Origin: ZC4RG20 sp036381515
GTDB lineage: Bacteria; Pseudomonadota; Gammaproteobacteria; Steroidobacterales; Rariloculaceae
Direction: 5' to 3'
NCBI GenBank assembly: GCA_036381515.1
Contig: DASVCR010000085.1
Span: 1 to 64,000, forward strand
DNA: 64,000 nt
A program made the translations under genes and the position numbers. The notes below the pieces were generated by a model. That model was not told the DNA's origin. It saw only the letters and a program-made list of their open reading frames with translations, and did no database searches. Every line of letters begins with the position of its first letter. The stretch's first letter is position 1. Positions 37,624 through 45,841 of this stretch are shown one piece after another.

Positions 37624-38844
37624 GTGAGCCGCGCGACCCCGGCCCGCCGCGCCGGCGGCCTGCGCTCGATGCCCGCCGGGATCTGGGCGCTCGGTCTCGT
37701 CAGTCTCTTGATGGACGTCTCGTCCGAGATGATCCATGCGCTCCTGCCGGTCTTCCTCGTCGGCACGCTGGGCGCGAGCTACGCGTTCGTCGGCGTGATG
37801 GAAGGCGTGGCCGAGGCGATCGCGTCGATCACGAAGATCTTCTCCGGGGCCGTCAGCGATCGGATCGGCCGGCGGAAGCCCCTCGCGGTGCTCGGCTACG
37901 GGCTCGCCGCCGTCACGAAGCCGATGTTCGCGCTCGCGCCGACCGCCGGCTGGGTGCTCGCCGCGCGCTTCATCGATCGCGTCGGCAAGGGCATCCGCGG
38001 CGCCCCGCGGGACGCGCTCGTCGCGAAGCTCGTCCCCGCGGAAACCCGCGGCGCCGCGTATGGGCTCCGGCAGGCCCTCGATACCGTCGGCGCGTTCGCG
38101 GGTCCGCTGCTCGGGATCGCGCTGATGGCCGCGACCGGCGACGCGCTGCGGACCGTGTTCTGGATCGCCGTCGTTCCGGCCGTGCTCTCGGTCGCCGTGC
38201 TGATCCTGCTCGTGCGCGAGCCGCCGGAGCCGCCACCAGCCGGCCCCGCCTACGCGTTCCGGCTCGCGCTCGGCTCGCTCGGGCGCGCGTACTGGTGGCT
38301 GATTGCGGTCGCCGCGCTCTTCACGCTCGCGCGCTTCAGCGAGGCGTTTCTGGTGCTCAAGGCCGACGACGCGGGGCTCGCGGTCACGCTGGTGCCGATC
38401 GTGCTCGTCGTGATGAACGTCGCCTACTCGCTGTCGGCGTATCCGGCGGGGCTCGTTTCGGACCGGCTCGACCGGTACGGCGTCCTCGGCTGCGGTGCGC
38501 TGCTCCTGATCGCGGGCGACGTCGTGCTCGCGTTCGCGGACACGGTCGCCGCGACGCTCGTCGGCGTCGTGCTCTGGGGGCTGCACATGGGGTTCACGCA
38601 GGGGCTCTTCGCGGCGCTCGTCGCGGACGCGTCCGACGATCGCGTGCGCGGCACCGCGTTCGGCGTGTTCAACTTCGTGAGCGGCGTCGTGCTGCTCGCC
38701 GCGAGCGTGCTCGCGGGGGTGCTGTGGGAGCGGTTCGGGCCGGACGCGACGTTCCTCGCCGGGGCAGCCCTGACGGGCGCCGCGTCCGTCGCGTTGTGGG
38801 CGCTTCACTCGACGGGGCGGCTCCGGGCCGCGAGAGCGCCTTAG
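37624..38844 (+). CDS. Major facilitator superfamily transporter
   Basis: About 406 residues with 12 predicted membrane helices. The MFS loop signature is at SDRIGRRKPLA (after helix 2) and a second copy at SDRLDRYG (after helix 8). The start (SLLMDVSSEMIHALLPVFLVGTLGAS) resembles bacterial MFS permeases with no established substrate. I chose GTG 37624, with GAGG about ten bases upstream; ATG 37669 would shorten it by 15 residues without touching helix 1. Confidence 0.85.
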   Translation: MSRATPARRAGGLRSMPAGIWALGLVSLLMDVSSEMIHALLPVFLVGTLGASYAFVGVMEGVAEAIASITKIFSGAVSDRIGRRKPLAVLGYGLAAVTKPMFALAPTAGWVLAARFIDRVGKGIRGAPRDALVAKLVPAETRGAAYGLRQALDTVGAFAGPLLGIALMAATGDALRTVFWIAVVPAVLSVAVLILLVREPPEPPPAGPAYAFRLALGSLGRAYWWLIAVAALFTLARFSEAFLVLKADDAGLAVTLVPIVLVVMNVAYSLSAYPAGLVSDRLDRYGVLGCGALLLIAGDVVLAFADTVAATLVGVVLWGLHMGFTQGLFAALVADASDDRVRGTAFGVFNFVSGVVLLAASVLAGVLWERFGPDATFLAGAALTGAASVALWALHSTGRLRAARAP

Positions 38845-38853
38845 CGGCGAGTC

Positions 38854-39504
38854 CTAGCGAGCGCCTTCCAGCAAGCCGCTCTGCGCGATCCCGTCGAAGA
38901 TGAACTGCACGGCCATCGCGGCCAGCACGATGCCGAAGATCCGCGTCACGACGGCCATGCCGGTCACGCCGAGCAGCCGGACGATCTCCCCGGCGAGGAG
39001 CAGCGCGATCAGCGTCCCGAGGAGCATCAGCAAGAGGCTCCCGATCACGACCGCCTGCAGCAGCATGTTGCCCGACGCGTTGCTCATCAGCAGGATCGCG
39101 GCGCCCATCGCGCCGGGGCCCGCGATCAGCGGCGTCGCGAGCGGAAAAACCGAGATGTCCTGCTTCGCCTCGGCCTCGCGCGTCTCCTCCTCGGTCGGCG
39201 AGTGCCCGCCAACCGAGCGCGCGAAGACCATCTCGATCCCGATCAGCAGGAGCAGCACGCCGCCCGCGGTGCGGAGTGCCGGCAGCGACACGCCGAGCAC
39301 GTCGAGCAGCGGCTCGCCGACGAGCGCGACGGCGACCAGGATGATGGCCGCGATGAGGACGCCGCGGATCGCCATCATCCGCCGTGCGCGACGCGTCGCC
39401 GTGGGCGTCAGCGCCGCGAAGATCGCGGCGACGTCGAGCGGCCCGATCGTCGCGAAGAACGCGGCGAGCGCGACGACGGCGGTTTCGAGGATCTGGTCGG
39501 CCAC
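38854..39504 (-). CDS. MarC-family integral membrane protein
   Basis: A 216-residue protein with six membrane helices. FFATIGPLDVAAIFAALT, the central FPLATPLIAGPGAM, and a repeated helical pattern fit the MarC/UPF0056 group, whose function is not settled. GTG 39504 (VADQILE) starts just before the first helix; the frame continues upstream as Arg-rich sequence. It is convergent with the MFS gene, 9 bases apart. Confidence 0.85.
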   Translation of the reverse strand: MADQILETAVVALAAFFATIGPLDVAAIFAALTPTATRRARRMMAIRGVLIAAIILVAVALVGEPLLDVLGVSLPALRTAGGVLLLLIGIEMVFARSVGGHSPTEEETREAEAKQDISVFPLATPLIAGPGAMGAAILLMSNASGNMLLQAVVIGSLLLMLLGTLIALLLAGEIVRLLGVTGMAVVTRIFGIVLAAMAVQFIFDGIAQSGLLEGAR

Positions 39505-39731
39505 TGTCGAGTCGGGGATCGCGGGCGCGGGGGCGCCGGTACCGGGGCATTGTATCGGCGGGGTCTGCGGACGACGATCGGCGACGCGGCGCAGCACGAA
39601 CTCCCGCCCGCCGAGGCGAGCGGGATCGGCTTTGCCGCCGGACGGTTCGCGGCCGCGATGGCTTATCATGCCGGCCCGGTATTGGCCCGGCCCCGCACGG
39701 CGCCGTTTGAATCGATGAGGACACGCGACGA

Positions 39732-40112
39732 ATGAGCTATCTATGGGTCGCCCTCGGCGGCGCACTCGGCAGCATGAGCCGTTACGCGGTCGGCCGCGTG
39801 GTCGCGCGTTTCGCCGAAGGCGCATTCCCGTGGAGCACGCTGATCGTCAACGTTTCGGGCTCGCTGCTGATCGGCGTTCTGGCCGCGCTCGCGGCGGACG
39901 GCCGCGCGCCGCTGTCGTCGGAGGCACGCGCGTTTCTGCTCGTCGGCGTCCTCGGCGGCTTCACGACGTTCTCGTCGTTCAGCCTCGAAACGCTGAGCCT
40001 CGTGCGGGACGGTCAGTGGGTCGGTGCCGCGGTGAACGTCCTCGCGTCGGTCGGCCTCTGCTTTCTCGCCGTTTCGATCGGTTTCGCCGCCGCGTCCGCG
40101 CTATCGCGGTGA
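39732..40112 (+). CDS. crcB: Fluoride channel Fluc/CrcB
   Basis: A 126-residue protein with four membrane helices. GGALGSMSRYAVGR, the Asn in helix 2 (TLIVNVSGS), GVLGGFTTFSSFS and the length all match the Fluc channel that exports fluoride. A typical fluoride riboswitch is not seen upstream; the preceding 227 bases (39505-39731) hold no feature I can name. The gene starts at ATG 39732. Confidence 0.93.
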   Translation: MSYLWVALGGALGSMSRYAVGRVVARFAEGAFPWSTLIVNVSGSLLIGVLAALAADGRAPLSSEARAFLLVGVLGGFTTFSSFSLETLSLVRDGQWVGAAVNVLASVGLCFLAVSIGFAAASALSR

Positions 40113-40212
40113 CCCAAACGAACACACTCGGGTGCGCATACCTCAGCGGCGACGTCCAAGCAAGCCGATATTCGTCCCCGCCTCGTCGTACAACTCTGCT
40201 AGAATTGCGCGC

Positions 40213-40303
40213 GGAGGGATGCCGGAGTGGTCGAACGGGCTTGACTCGAAATCAAGTGTACGGTTTTTCCGTACCGTGGGTTCGAATCCCACTCCCTCCG
40301 CCA
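40213..40303 (+). tRNA. tRNA-Ser(CGA)
   Basis: The 7-base acceptor arm GGAGGGA pairs with TCCCTCC (40293-40299), followed by G73 and an encoded CCA. The anticodon loop is CTCGAAA in GACTCGAAATC, giving anticodon CGA for UCG. The long variable arm (GTACGG-TTTTT-CCGTAC) is typical for tRNA-Ser, and GGTTCGAATCC forms the T arm. No integrase or duplicated 3' end is seen downstream. Confidence 0.96.
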
Positions 40304-40435
40304 GATCCCAAAGCCCCCCGCAACGTTCGCCGCATCCGCCCCGCGCGGTGACGACAGCACGAGCGACGTCCGGCAACGTCGACGAGCATCGCGGAGGACC
40401 CGGGGGAGAGACGCACGACCTCCCGCTGGTTCGCG

Positions 40436-41236
40436 TCAAATTTGCTGGTACTTCCTCGCCGCTTGGATAGCCTCCTGAAGCCGCAGGATTTGCGTCTCCA
40501 CGTCGCTATCGATATAGCGACGATCGCCGAAGTCCCGAACACTCTCGATATCCGGTTTCAGGACGACTCGAGTATCCGTAGCGTTCCTTATTTCGAGCGT
40601 CGTCCACTTCCGATCGCCCGAAACGAAGCCGATCTTGAACGTGACGGTGCGCTCGTCACCCGGCGAAAGGCCTCCTTCGCTGCGAAAGCTGCTCGTGAGA
40701 ACGCTGGTGGCGACAGGCTCGCTCTTCCCGTCGATGAAGAGTGCCGCATGCCAGTCGAGGGTGCTTATGGGCAGATCGGAGCCATTGAGGATCGTGGCTC
40801 GGATTTTCGGCTGGAAACCGAAAGTATCCGTGTCGATGAGGAATCGGGCGTCTTTGGCCTCCACTCTGCCCAACGCTTCTCGGACGCGTCTCAGCTCCGC
40901 GGCGCGTGGCTCCAGCTCGGCAATCCGCCGCGGATAGGTCTCGAGCACCATTTGGACTTCGCCGCTAATGATCTCTCGAGCGGACTTGTTCGGATATTCG
41001 CGGTGAAGACGCTCCAGATCGAAGTCCGACACTGCCCACTCGAATGCCTCGCGTTGCTCCGGCGTCATTTTCTCGGCGATGGGCTCGAGGGAAGCGCGAA
41101 ACGCCGCCATGCCCTCCCCGGTCACGAGTGGTCTATCCAAAGGGTCGGTGCACCCGGCGAGCGCGAGAGCGCTCGAGAGCGCCACGACGAATCGGGTCAG
41201 GGCCCGTGCATTCAGGAGACAAGGGCGTCTGATCAT
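40436..41236 (-). CDS. Lipoprotein, DUF6694-like N-terminus
   Basis: A 266-residue lipoprotein. The lipobox ALAGC puts the acylated Cys at about residue 29. The next region (ASLEPIAEKMTPEQREAFEWAV) resembles the small DUF6694 lipoproteins, and residues 150-230 form a beta-sandwich-like part (KIRATILNGSDLPISTLDW, FKIGFVSGDRKWTTLEIRN) like domains that bind or present at the membrane. Its ATG overlaps the stop of the membrane protein upstream (ATGA), so the two are likely partners. I am unsure of the family. Confidence 0.75.
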   Translation of the reverse strand: MIRRPCLLNARALTRFVVALSSALALAGCTDPLDRPLVTGEGMAAFRASLEPIAEKMTPEQREAFEWAVSDFDLERLHREYPNKSAREIISGEVQMVLETYPRRIAELEPRAAELRRVREALGRVEAKDARFLIDTDTFGFQPKIRATILNGSDLPISTLDWHAALFIDGKSEPVATSVLTSSFRSEGGLSPGDERTVTFKIGFVSGDRKWTTLEIRNATDTRVVLKPDIESVRDFGDRRYIDSDVETQILRLQEAIQAARKYQQI

Positions 41237-41661
41237 TGCCGGGCACCTCTCGTCGCTTGCAGCGAGTCGTCGAACGTGCAGGAAGCCGCAGCTGATCGCG
41301 CCTCGCGTCTGCAATCGATGAGCGCGAGCGCGGCCGAGGCCACCATGACGACGGACAGTGTGCCCAACCCCCACATCGTCGCGCTCCCTGCCTGCGCGAT
41401 GAAGAGAAGGCAGATCGCAAGACCGGTGAAAGCGGCAATCGCGCGAGGGACGTGCATGTTCATCCACGACAGCGCGGCGTATGCGAAGCAGGCGAGCAGC
41501 AGGAGATATGCGATGCCTCCGATATGGGAGCCGGTCTGAAACGCGGACACTCCCATGAACCTGACTTCGACGAATGGCATGAACCAAAGAACGGCGCCGA
41601 TGACTCCCAGCGAGGTAGCGACGATCCGAAGTCGGTTTGACTGATTTATCCCTGCTGACAT
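41233..41661 (-). CDS. Small four-helix membrane protein
   Basis: A 142-residue protein with four predicted membrane helices (about residues 12-34, 45-65, 72-90, 95-115) and a Cys-containing cytoplasmic tail. I do not recognise the family. ATG 41661 has GGAGAC and GAGACC upstream as a ribosome site. It is co-translated with the lipoprotein gene by a 4-base overlap. Confidence 0.72.
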   Translation of the reverse strand: MSAGINQSNRLRIVATSLGVIGAVLWFMPFVEVRFMGVSAFQTGSHIGGIAYLLLLACFAYAALSWMNMHVPRAIAAFTGLAICLLFIAQAGSATMWGLGTLSVVMVASAALALIDCRREARSAAASCTFDDSLQATRGARQ

Positions 41662-41968
41662 CGTCTTGGTCTCCGTCTCCTCATAGAAGGGCAAGATCGT
41701 GGTCCGCTTATCGGCAGGTGGGGGTGAAGCTTGAGGCCGCGACCAAAGGCCGCCGCGCGCCGCGGACCGGCGCGCACAAGCGGTAGAGCCAACGCTGTGG
41801 AGATCCCACGAATCCAGCTCCCGTCAGAGGTCGAGCGCTGCATTCAGCAGGGTGGCGAAGACTGCGACGGCGAAATCGACAACCTCTACGGCGAGTGGTG
41901 GTCGCCGGGCGGCACGCCGGCGAAGTAACAGTGCGCGCCGATGGGCGGCGCAAGCTCAGGGGAGGCGG
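41662..41968. other. Gap with a possible 43-residue ORF
   Basis: This 307-base gap separates the membrane protein from the ankyrin gene. The only reading frame of interest is on the plus strand from GTG 41798 to 41930, an acidic 43-residue peptide with CIQQGGEDC and ending WWSPGGTPAK. It has no clear ribosome site and may be a gene remnant or chance. Confidence 0.3.
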
Positions 41969-43522
41969 CTACAGTTTCGACAAGGTCGCCGACGGCGTCG
42001 CCCCTGCCCTCTTCAGGATTTCCTCGACGGCCTCGGTGCCGGGCACGCGCTGCCCGTCGACCGGCGTCATCGCGATGTCGAGCGCCGACCGGCCGAGCTT
42101 GTCGCGGACGTGAACGTCCGCGCCGTGCTCGACCAGGTACTCGACGACCCGCGCCCACCCGCGCGACGCCGCCTGGTGCAGCGCGGTCTGCCCCTCGCGA
42201 TCCGTCATGCCGCTCGGCCTCGCGATCCGCGCCGTGCGGCTCGTCGTGTCGGTCACCTGTGCGTTGATGTCGGCGCCGGCGCCGAGCAGGATCTCGAGCG
42301 ACTGGATGACCTGGTCCTCGATCGTCGGATCCTCGAAATTCGGCTGCCGATGCGCGCCGAAGTTGATCGAGCGCACGCCCATGCCCACCGCCGCCATCAG
42401 CGGCGTGACGCCCATGACGTTCGGGAGATCCACGTGCGCGCCGTGCTCGAGCAGGAGACGCATCGAGTCGTGATCGTGCGTGATCGCCGCGCGTAGCAGC
42501 GGCGTGGCGCCGGTCGTCAAAAGATCATCCGTGAAGCGCGCGCTGTTGCCGCCGCGCCCCGGACGGTGGAAGTTGAGCTGCGGATTGACCTCGACGCCCA
42601 TCTCGAGCAGCCGCCGCGCAATGTCGAGCCCGGTCGCGTTCGTCGACCTCGGGAACGCCGGCGAGCGCGGCACGTACGTGTTCAGGTCGACCGCGAGATA
42701 GAGCGCCGTGCGCCCCCACCAGTCCGCGTAGTGCGGGTTCGCGCCGAGGTCGAGCAGCACGTTCGCCGTGTCGAACTCGTAGTTGTCGATCGCGATCATC
42801 AGCGCCGTGACGCCGTCCGGCGTCGGCCGATCCGGATCTTCGCCGGCGGCGACGATCGCGCGCACGCACTCGGCGCAGCCCGAGCGCGCCGCATAGAGGA
42901 GCGGCGTCAGCCCGCCGGTCGGGCGGTACTGTGCGCGCGGCTCCGACGTGATCTGCGAGCCCCAGTCGTTGACGGCCGCGCGCGCCGTGACGTCGGCGCC
43001 ATGATCGATCAGGATCCGCACGAGCTCCGCATACGCGCCGTCGGCGGCCCACATCAGCGCGGTCTGCTCGCGCCACAGCTCGCGTGCGTTCACGTCCGCG
43101 CCGTGCTCGATCAGGAGCCTCGCGAGCTCGACGTTACCGGTGCGCGCGGCGATCATCAGCGCCGTCTCGCCGTCGAAGTTCGGCGAGTCGGCGTCGGCGC
43201 CCGCCTCGAGCAGCAGCCTCGCGAGCGGCACGTTCGCCGCGCTGACCGCCTCGCCCAGCGGCGTCGCGCCGAACAGGTTCTGCGCGTTCGGGTTCGCGCC
43301 GTGCTCGAGCAGCATCCGCGCGAGCTCGAGATCGAGCTTGTGCGCGGCCCAATGCAGCGGCGTCGTGCCGTCGTTCTGAGTCGCGTTGACGTCCGCGCCG
43401 TCCTCGATCAGCTCGATCGCCGCGTCGCGACGACCCCGCTCGATCAGGTCCGCGAGCTGACTCTCGGCCAGCGCTCCGTGAGTGGCAACGAGCGTGATCG
43501 CCGCGAGGATTGCGCGTCTCAT
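41969..43522 (-). CDS. Exported ankyrin-repeat protein
   Basis: A 517-residue protein with a Sec signal peptide (residues 1-20, ending GALAES) and about eleven ankyrin repeats over residues 22-510 (for example DGTTPLHWAAHKLDLELARMLLEHGA begins the second). Repeats 5-9 carry longer insertions. It should lie in the periplasm and bind proteins. It is the last gene of the minus-strand cluster starting at 48280, 16 bases after the MBL gene. Confidence 0.9.
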   Translation of the reverse strand: MRRAILAAITLVATHGALAESQLADLIERGRRDAAIELIEDGADVNATQNDGTTPLHWAAHKLDLELARMLLEHGANPNAQNLFGATPLGEAVSAANVPLARLLLEAGADADSPNFDGETALMIAARTGNVELARLLIEHGADVNARELWREQTALMWAADGAYAELVRILIDHGADVTARAAVNDWGSQITSEPRAQYRPTGGLTPLLYAARSGCAECVRAIVAAGEDPDRPTPDGVTALMIAIDNYEFDTANVLLDLGANPHYADWWGRTALYLAVDLNTYVPRSPAFPRSTNATGLDIARRLLEMGVEVNPQLNFHRPGRGGNSARFTDDLLTTGATPLLRAAITHDHDSMRLLLEHGAHVDLPNVMGVTPLMAAVGMGVRSINFGAHRQPNFEDPTIEDQVIQSLEILLGAGADINAQVTDTTSRTARIARPSGMTDREGQTALHQAASRGWARVVEYLVEHGADVHVRDKLGRSALDIAMTPVDGQRVPGTEAVEEILKRAGATPSATLSKL

Positions 43523-43538
43523 GTGTCCCCCGCCCGCG

Positions 43539-44474
43539 TCAGACGATGTCGTGCGTCAGCTTGTTGTGATGCGCCCAGAAGCCCTTGTGCACGTCATACA
43601 GGAGCTTCGCGGGGTCCTTGAACGTGCGGCCGAGAACGGCGAGCGCGTTCGCCGCGAGCATGTCCTCGGCGCTCTCGCCGCGGCGTATGCGCTCGACCAT
43701 CAGCTCGAAGAACTTGAGCATCAGGTCGTGCTCGGCCTGCACCTCGGCGCGGCCGACGACCGGGCCGTAGCTCGGCACGAAGCGCGTGTCGGCGTCGCTC
43801 ATGTCGAGCAGCTTCGCGAGCGCGTCGACGCGCCCGCCGAGCCAGCCGCCGCCGAACCAATCGAACACCGGATCGAGCTCGGGCGCCACCACGTCGCCGA
43901 CCGCGATGACGTTCGACTCGGGGAACGCGACGTAGATGTCGCCGTCCGTATGCGCTTCGATCAGATAGCCGTACTCGATGCGTCGGCCGCCGACGGTCGT
44001 CGAACCGCTCGTGTAGAACGTCTCGGTCGGCCGCGCCGCCTCGGGCAGCGGCTCCTCGTAGCGCTCCTCGGTCGGCAGGTAGTAGCCCGTCGTCAGTCGG
44101 ATGCGCGTCTTCTCGTGCGCGAAGATCGCGGCCCCCGAGCCGCCGAGCGGCTCGTTGCCGCCGACCTGGTCGAGGTGCCAATGCGTGTTGAACACGGCCG
44201 CGACCGCGCCGCCGGGGAGATCGGCGAGGGCCGCGGTCACGGCGTCGCGGTACGCTGCGGCGCCGGTGTCGACGACGACTTTCCCCGCGTTCGTCTCGAG
44301 CACCAGGATGTTGCCGCCGGCGCCCCGGAGAAGCGTGAGCCCCCGTGCGACTTGCGAGCGCTCGAGCGTGTCGGCCGCCAAGCTCCTCGGCGCGACCACG
44401 AGACCTGCGAGCCCGGCCGCGAGGCCGCCGAGCACCGCCCTGCGGCTCGGCCGATACGATCCATTCGGGCGCAC
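43539..44474 (-). CDS. Tat-exported MBL-fold protein with altered metal ligands
   Basis: A 311-residue metallo-beta-lactamase-fold protein. The N-terminus has a twin-arginine signal (SRRAVLGGLAAGLAG). The metal motif reads NTHWHLDQVGGN, so His98, His100 and Asp102 are kept but the final His is Gln103, and the usual GHGP late ligand reads SYGP. The central AHTDGD is kept. Activity may be lost or changed. It sits between DUF1552 and the ankyrin gene, with gaps of 10 and 16 bases. Confidence 0.87.
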   Translation of the reverse strand: MRPNGSYRPSRRAVLGGLAAGLAGLVVAPRSLAADTLERSQVARGLTLLRGAGGNILVLETNAGKVVVDTGAAAYRDAVTAALADLPGGAVAAVFNTHWHLDQVGGNEPLGGSGAAIFAHEKTRIRLTTGYYLPTEERYEEPLPEAARPTETFYTSGSTTVGGRRIEYGYLIEAHTDGDIYVAFPESNVIAVGDVVAPELDPVFDWFGGGWLGGRVDALAKLLDMSDADTRFVPSYGPVVGRAEVQAEHDLMLKFFELMVERIRRGESAEDMLAANALAVLGRTFKDPAKLLYDVHKGFWAHHNKLTHDIV

Positions 44475-44484
44475 GCGCTTCGTC

Positions 44485-45828
44485 CTACACGCCCGCGATC
44501 TCGCCGGTGCTGTCGGCGATCGACTGCATCTCGAGGCCTGCCTTGTTCACGACGGTCAGCAGCAGGTTCGCATGCGGCGTGTATTCCGGCAGCTCGACGT
44601 GCTGGCCGCCGCGCAGCTGACCGCACGCACCGCCGACGAGAATGATCGGCAGCGGGTAGTTGTTGTGACGGTCGCTGTTGCTCATGTTCGAGCCGTACAT
44701 CAGCATCGAGTGGTCGAGCAGCGTGCCGTCGCCCTCCTCGATGCTCGCGAGCTTCGCGACGAACTCGGCAAACCGCTCGACGTGGTAGCGCTGGATCCGC
44801 ACGAGCTTCTCGAGCCGCTCCTTGTTGTTCGCGTGATGGGACAGCGGATGGAAGCCGTCCGGCACGCCGATGTGGTTGTACGGCCGCGTCGTCGCCTCGC
44901 CGACCATGAAATACGTCGCGACGCGCGTCAGGTCCGCCTGGAACGCGAGCGCGATCAAGTCGAACATCAGCTTGAGCTGCTCGTCGAAGTCGGGCAGCTC
45001 GCCGATCGGCGCATCCGGCAGGTCGATGTCGGAGAGATCGCGCGCCGCGGCCTTCTCGATGCGCTGCTCCGTCTCGCGGACCGATTCGAGATAGCGCTCG
45101 AGAACGACGCGGTCCTGATGACCGACCTCCCGCTGCAGCTCGTGCGTGCGTTCGAGGACCATGTCGAGAATGCTGAGCCTTCGACGCGCGATCGTCTCGC
45201 GCTCCTCCGGCGTGTCGCCCGCGCCGAAGAGCCGCGTGAACACCTTGCGCGGGTTGAACTCCATCGGCAGCGGCGTCGTCGCGTTGCGGAACGACAGGGT
45301 CGAGCTGTAGTAGCACGCGCCGCTGTTGCACGCGGCCGCCTGCACCGTCGTCTCGGACGACACCTCGAGCGACGGCAGCACCGTGTCGCCGCGGATGCGG
45401 TCCGCGATCAGCTGATCGATCGTCGGCGCCATCATCGCGCCGGTCGCCTTTTGATCGGGCCGCACGGCGGACAGCCACGTCGCCGGGAACAGGCCGTGCA
45501 CGGAGCCGCGCGGCGCCTTGTTCTCGAGATGGCTGAACGACGCCACGTAGTGCTTGTACCGCTCGAGCGGCTGGAGGATCGGGCTCAGCTTGAAGTCCGC
45601 GCCCGATCCGCTCGGCGTCCAGTGATCCATCTCGGCCCCGAACGGCGTGTTCCACATGATCGCGCCGTGCGGCAGGTAGAAGAAGCCGGCGCGAAGCTGC
45701 GGGGCCGCCGCGGTCTGCGCGAGCGCGGTCGCCGCAGGGATCATCGCGTCGAGCAGCGGCAGGCCGAGCGAGACACCCGCGGCCCGCAAGACGGTACGCC
45801 GAGAAAGATGCTTTTTCGTGAGATACAT
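44485..45828 (-). CDS. DUF1552 (HXXSHH) family exported protein
   Basis: A 447-residue protein with a twin-arginine signal (LSRRTVLRAAG). The family motif HPLSHH is at residues 327-332, and YLPHGAIMWN and MYGSNMSNSDRHNN are also typical of DUF1552, an alkaline-phosphatase-like fold group with no known activity. It occurs almost always next to a DUF1592 protein, as here, 13 bases downstream of that gene. In this class both are probably exported through different routes. Confidence 0.9.
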   Translation of the reverse strand: MYLTKKHLSRRTVLRAAGVSLGLPLLDAMIPAATALAQTAAAPQLRAGFFYLPHGAIMWNTPFGAEMDHWTPSGSGADFKLSPILQPLERYKHYVASFSHLENKAPRGSVHGLFPATWLSAVRPDQKATGAMMAPTIDQLIADRIRGDTVLPSLEVSSETTVQAAACNSGACYYSSTLSFRNATTPLPMEFNPRKVFTRLFGAGDTPEERETIARRRLSILDMVLERTHELQREVGHQDRVVLERYLESVRETEQRIEKAAARDLSDIDLPDAPIGELPDFDEQLKLMFDLIALAFQADLTRVATYFMVGEATTRPYNHIGVPDGFHPLSHHANNKERLEKLVRIQRYHVERFAEFVAKLASIEEGDGTLLDHSMLMYGSNMSNSDRHNNYPLPIILVGGACGQLRGGQHVELPEYTPHANLLLTVVNKAGLEMQSIADSTGEIAGV

Positions 45829-45841
45829 CGTCCAGCCTCCC

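Noticed and set aside
39505..39731. Fluoride riboswitch upstream of crcB
   Set aside because: The conserved parts of the crcB motif cannot be found in this stretch.
40213..40435. Attachment site of an integrated element at the tRNA-Ser gene
   Set aside because: There is no integrase and no duplicated tRNA 3' end in the window.
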